Of a DNA stretch of 64,000 bases, positions 62,183 to 64,000 are shown in pieces (position 1 is the first letter of the stretch; every line of letters begins with the position of its first letter). The DNA is from Streptomyces sp. NBC_01142 (GTDB taxonomy: Bacteria > Actinomycetota > Actinomycetes > Streptomycetales > Streptomycetaceae). The notes beneath the pieces are model-generated. The model saw nothing but the letters and a program-made list of their open reading frames with translations. It ran no database searches and had not been told where the DNA came from. Both the position numbers and the translations under genes were made by a program. The stretch lies in NCBI RefSeq assembly GCF_026341125.1, contig NZ_JAPEOR010000003.1, forward strand, positions 1,740,665 through 1,804,664, written 5' to 3'.

Positions 62183-64000
62183 ATGTCTGAGTTGTTCGAC
62201 GCGGTCGACGCTTTGATCGCCGGGCAGTCCCCGTTGCCCCCGCCCGCTGAGCGGGAGCGGCTGCGCAAGGCCCACGGGCTGACCCAGGATCAGGTGGCCA
62301 CGGCGCTGAAGGTGCGCCGCCCGACCGTGGTGTCGTGGGAGAACGGCAAGACCGAACCGCGGCCCCCGCAGCGCGAGGCGTATGCCCGGCTGCTGGCCCA
62401 GCTGGCCGAGCTCTACCCCGCCAACGCTGCCGCACCTGCCCAGGTCACGCCCCCCGCACCATCGGCGCCTGCATCCGCGCGGACGCGTCCACTGTCAGGC
62501 ACGGTTGCTGAGCCTGGCGGCATGACCGCTTCTGGCAGCACCACCCAGCCCGCCCAGGCTTCCAAGACCGCTGCCCCGGCTCGTTCGGCGGACACGGCCA
62601 CGCCGTCGACGTCGCGGCGCCCGGCCGCGAAGAAGGCCACTTCGAAGCCGCCCCAGGCAGCGGCCGCGGCTGACTCGCGCTTCGCGAACGGGCCGCTCGG
62701 TGTGCTGGACGGCGACGGCTCGCTGTACTGCGTTGCGGCCTGCTCCTCGACTGCCCCGCCAAGACGATCCCCGCGCTGGTCGAATGGGTCCTGAACGACG
62801 CCGCGTTGGGCGCGCCCCGGCTGCACCCGTCGGGCAAGGACGCCGACCCGCTGATCATTCTCACCGCCGCGGCCGCCGAACGGCTCGGTCTCCCCGAGCG
62901 CCTGGAGGACCGGCGCGGCCTGCGGCTGCCGGAGGACCACAAGGTCGTCAGGCAGATCACCAAGGCGAAGTGGCGGCTGACCCGCCGCGGCTTCGGTCCG
63001 TGGGCGCGGATCTACCGCCCGGCGCAGGGCGGCCAGCGCAGTTGCGTGCAGTTCGCGGTCCTGCCGTGGGGCGCGCTCGACTCCCGCTCCTGGGGCGACA
63101 CCGACCAGCTGCCGCCGGCCGACGTCGCCGCCGTGCTCGGCACGTACGCGACCCGGGTCATCACCCCACGCGGTTCCACCGCTGTCTCCGGCCTGGAGAC
63201 GATGACCGCGCTGCGCCCGCCGACCCGCGCCGTGAAGGACGAGGACACCGACACGTGGGTGCCCGGCCCGGTGCCCGGCTCGCTCACCGAAGCGGTCGAC
63301 CCGGCGCCGGTGGAGGCCCCGGCCGAACACCCGGTCGTCGCCGCCCTGTACCCGCGCACCCACCAGCGCACCCCGGCCGAGGTCCTCGATGAGGAGGCGT
63401 ACGAGTGGACGCGTGACCCGCAGCTGCTCACCGACGCTGAATGCACCCGCCGGTTCGCGGTCGGCATCGACGTGAACACCGCCTTCCTCGCCGCCGCCAA
63501 CCGGCTCGTGGTCGGCCTGTCAGCGCCGGTCCACGTCAAGACGCCGGCCTTCGACAAGAAGACGCCCGGGTCCTGGCTGGTCGACCTGTCCGGCATCGAG
63601 CTGGACCCGCGCCTCCCGTCGCCGTTCACGCCGCACGGCACCCGCCCCACGGGTCCGGCCTGGTACGCGACACCGACCGTCGCCTACGCCCAGGAGCTCA
63701 TCCACACCTTCCAGCTCCCGGTCACCATCGGGCCGTTGGAGGCGTGGATCCGCACCGAGTCCGGCCCGTACCTGGACCCTTGGTACAAACACATCAGCGA
63801 GGCCTACAAGGCGACGATGGCCGACCTCGGTGTCACGAGCGGCATGTCCGAGGCCGAGTTCCTGGCCGCGATGGAGACCCACAAGCAGAACGACCCGGAC
63901 ATGGCCGCGGTGCTCTCCGCGATCAAGTCGACGGTCAAGGGCGGCCTCGGCAAACTCCGCGAGCGCCCGCAGGGCACCGGCTACAAGTTCGGCGAACGGT
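62183..64000 (+). pseudogene. tap: Telomere-associated protein Tap, frameshifted, 3' end beyond window
   Basis: ATG 62183 with GGAGGAGG upstream. The start MSELFDAVDALIAGQSPLPP and the XRE-type helix-turn-helix AERERLRKAHGLTQDQVATA and SWENGKTEPRPPQREAYARL match Tap, which binds telomeric DNA and recruits the terminal protein in Streptomyces. Around 62731-62745 one base is missing: the frame passes from LYCVAACSS to LLLDCPAKTIPALVEWVLND in another frame, which then stays open to the window edge. Tap is about 740 aa; about 600 are visible. A tpg gene would be expected downstream. Confidence 0.8.

Overview
The window is about 71% GC by eye, has strong third-position G/C bias, and carries many one-component kinases, TetR/LysR regulators, secreted proteins and Tat/lipoprotein signals. 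This is Streptomyces or a close relative. The right edge carries a tap-like gene (telomere-associated protein), found near the ends of linear Streptomyces chromosomes and on linear plasmids. Remnants of IS5, IS110 and ISL3 type, gene fragments and single-gene islands are packed throughout. The likely setting is a subtelomeric chromosome arm or a linear plasmid. There are no rRNA or tRNA genes and no CRISPR array that I can see.

Layout. 1-13.8 kb: a 3'-cut penicillin-binding protein, two Ser/Thr kinases (the second losing its WD40 tail), fragments of a lexA-like gene, an IS5-type transposase and an ABC permease, a 547-bp element with 45-bp inverted ends and a 5-bp target duplication, a DUF4345/TetR divergent pair, a PQQ-propeller protein and a LysR regulator. 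13.8-20.4 kb: two secreted proteins, a TetR/hydrolase divergent pair with a clear operator, an OmpA-domain plus lipoprotein pair and a small HNH protein, with IS remnants between. 20.4-32.1 kb: pieces of an integrative/conjugative or plasmid backbone (TcpC-like transfer protein, double winged-helix protein, replication-relaxation protein, shared CGACCAC repeats and a six-copy iteron array) flanking a cargo of glycosyltransferase, VOC-cupin fusion, DHFR-like reductase, double GNAT, hemerythrin, AhpD-like protein and a LysR regulator.

33.2-47.3 kb: two F420-type oxidoreductases, a multicopper oxidase, a three-gene amino-acid unit (DauR-like regulator, PLP aminotransferase, ornithine-cyclodeaminase-like) under a double palindrome, a repeat-rich surface protein, an ECF sigma factor fused to a membrane and proline-rich tail, a stand-alone LuxR helix-turn-helix, an anti-sigma-type ATPase and a secreted three-repeat protein. 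47.9-53.2 kb: a trypco1-type protein, a leaderless toxin-antitoxin operon and an IS110 element; a 2284-bp unit holding the toxin plus the IS110 is repeated in perfect tandem. 53.2-64 kb: an orphan Rhs toxin tip with a probable immunity gene, a histone-H1-like protein, a 2-kb segment between perfect 39-bp inverted repeats, two decayed IS110 copies and the frameshifted tap-like gene that leaves the window.

The most unusual things are the IS110/toxin tandem unit, the 547-bp element with a passenger gene, the six-copy TGTTGCG array, and the divergent operators whose half-sites can be read directly. Several frameshifts lie in homopolymer runs and could be sequencing errors.
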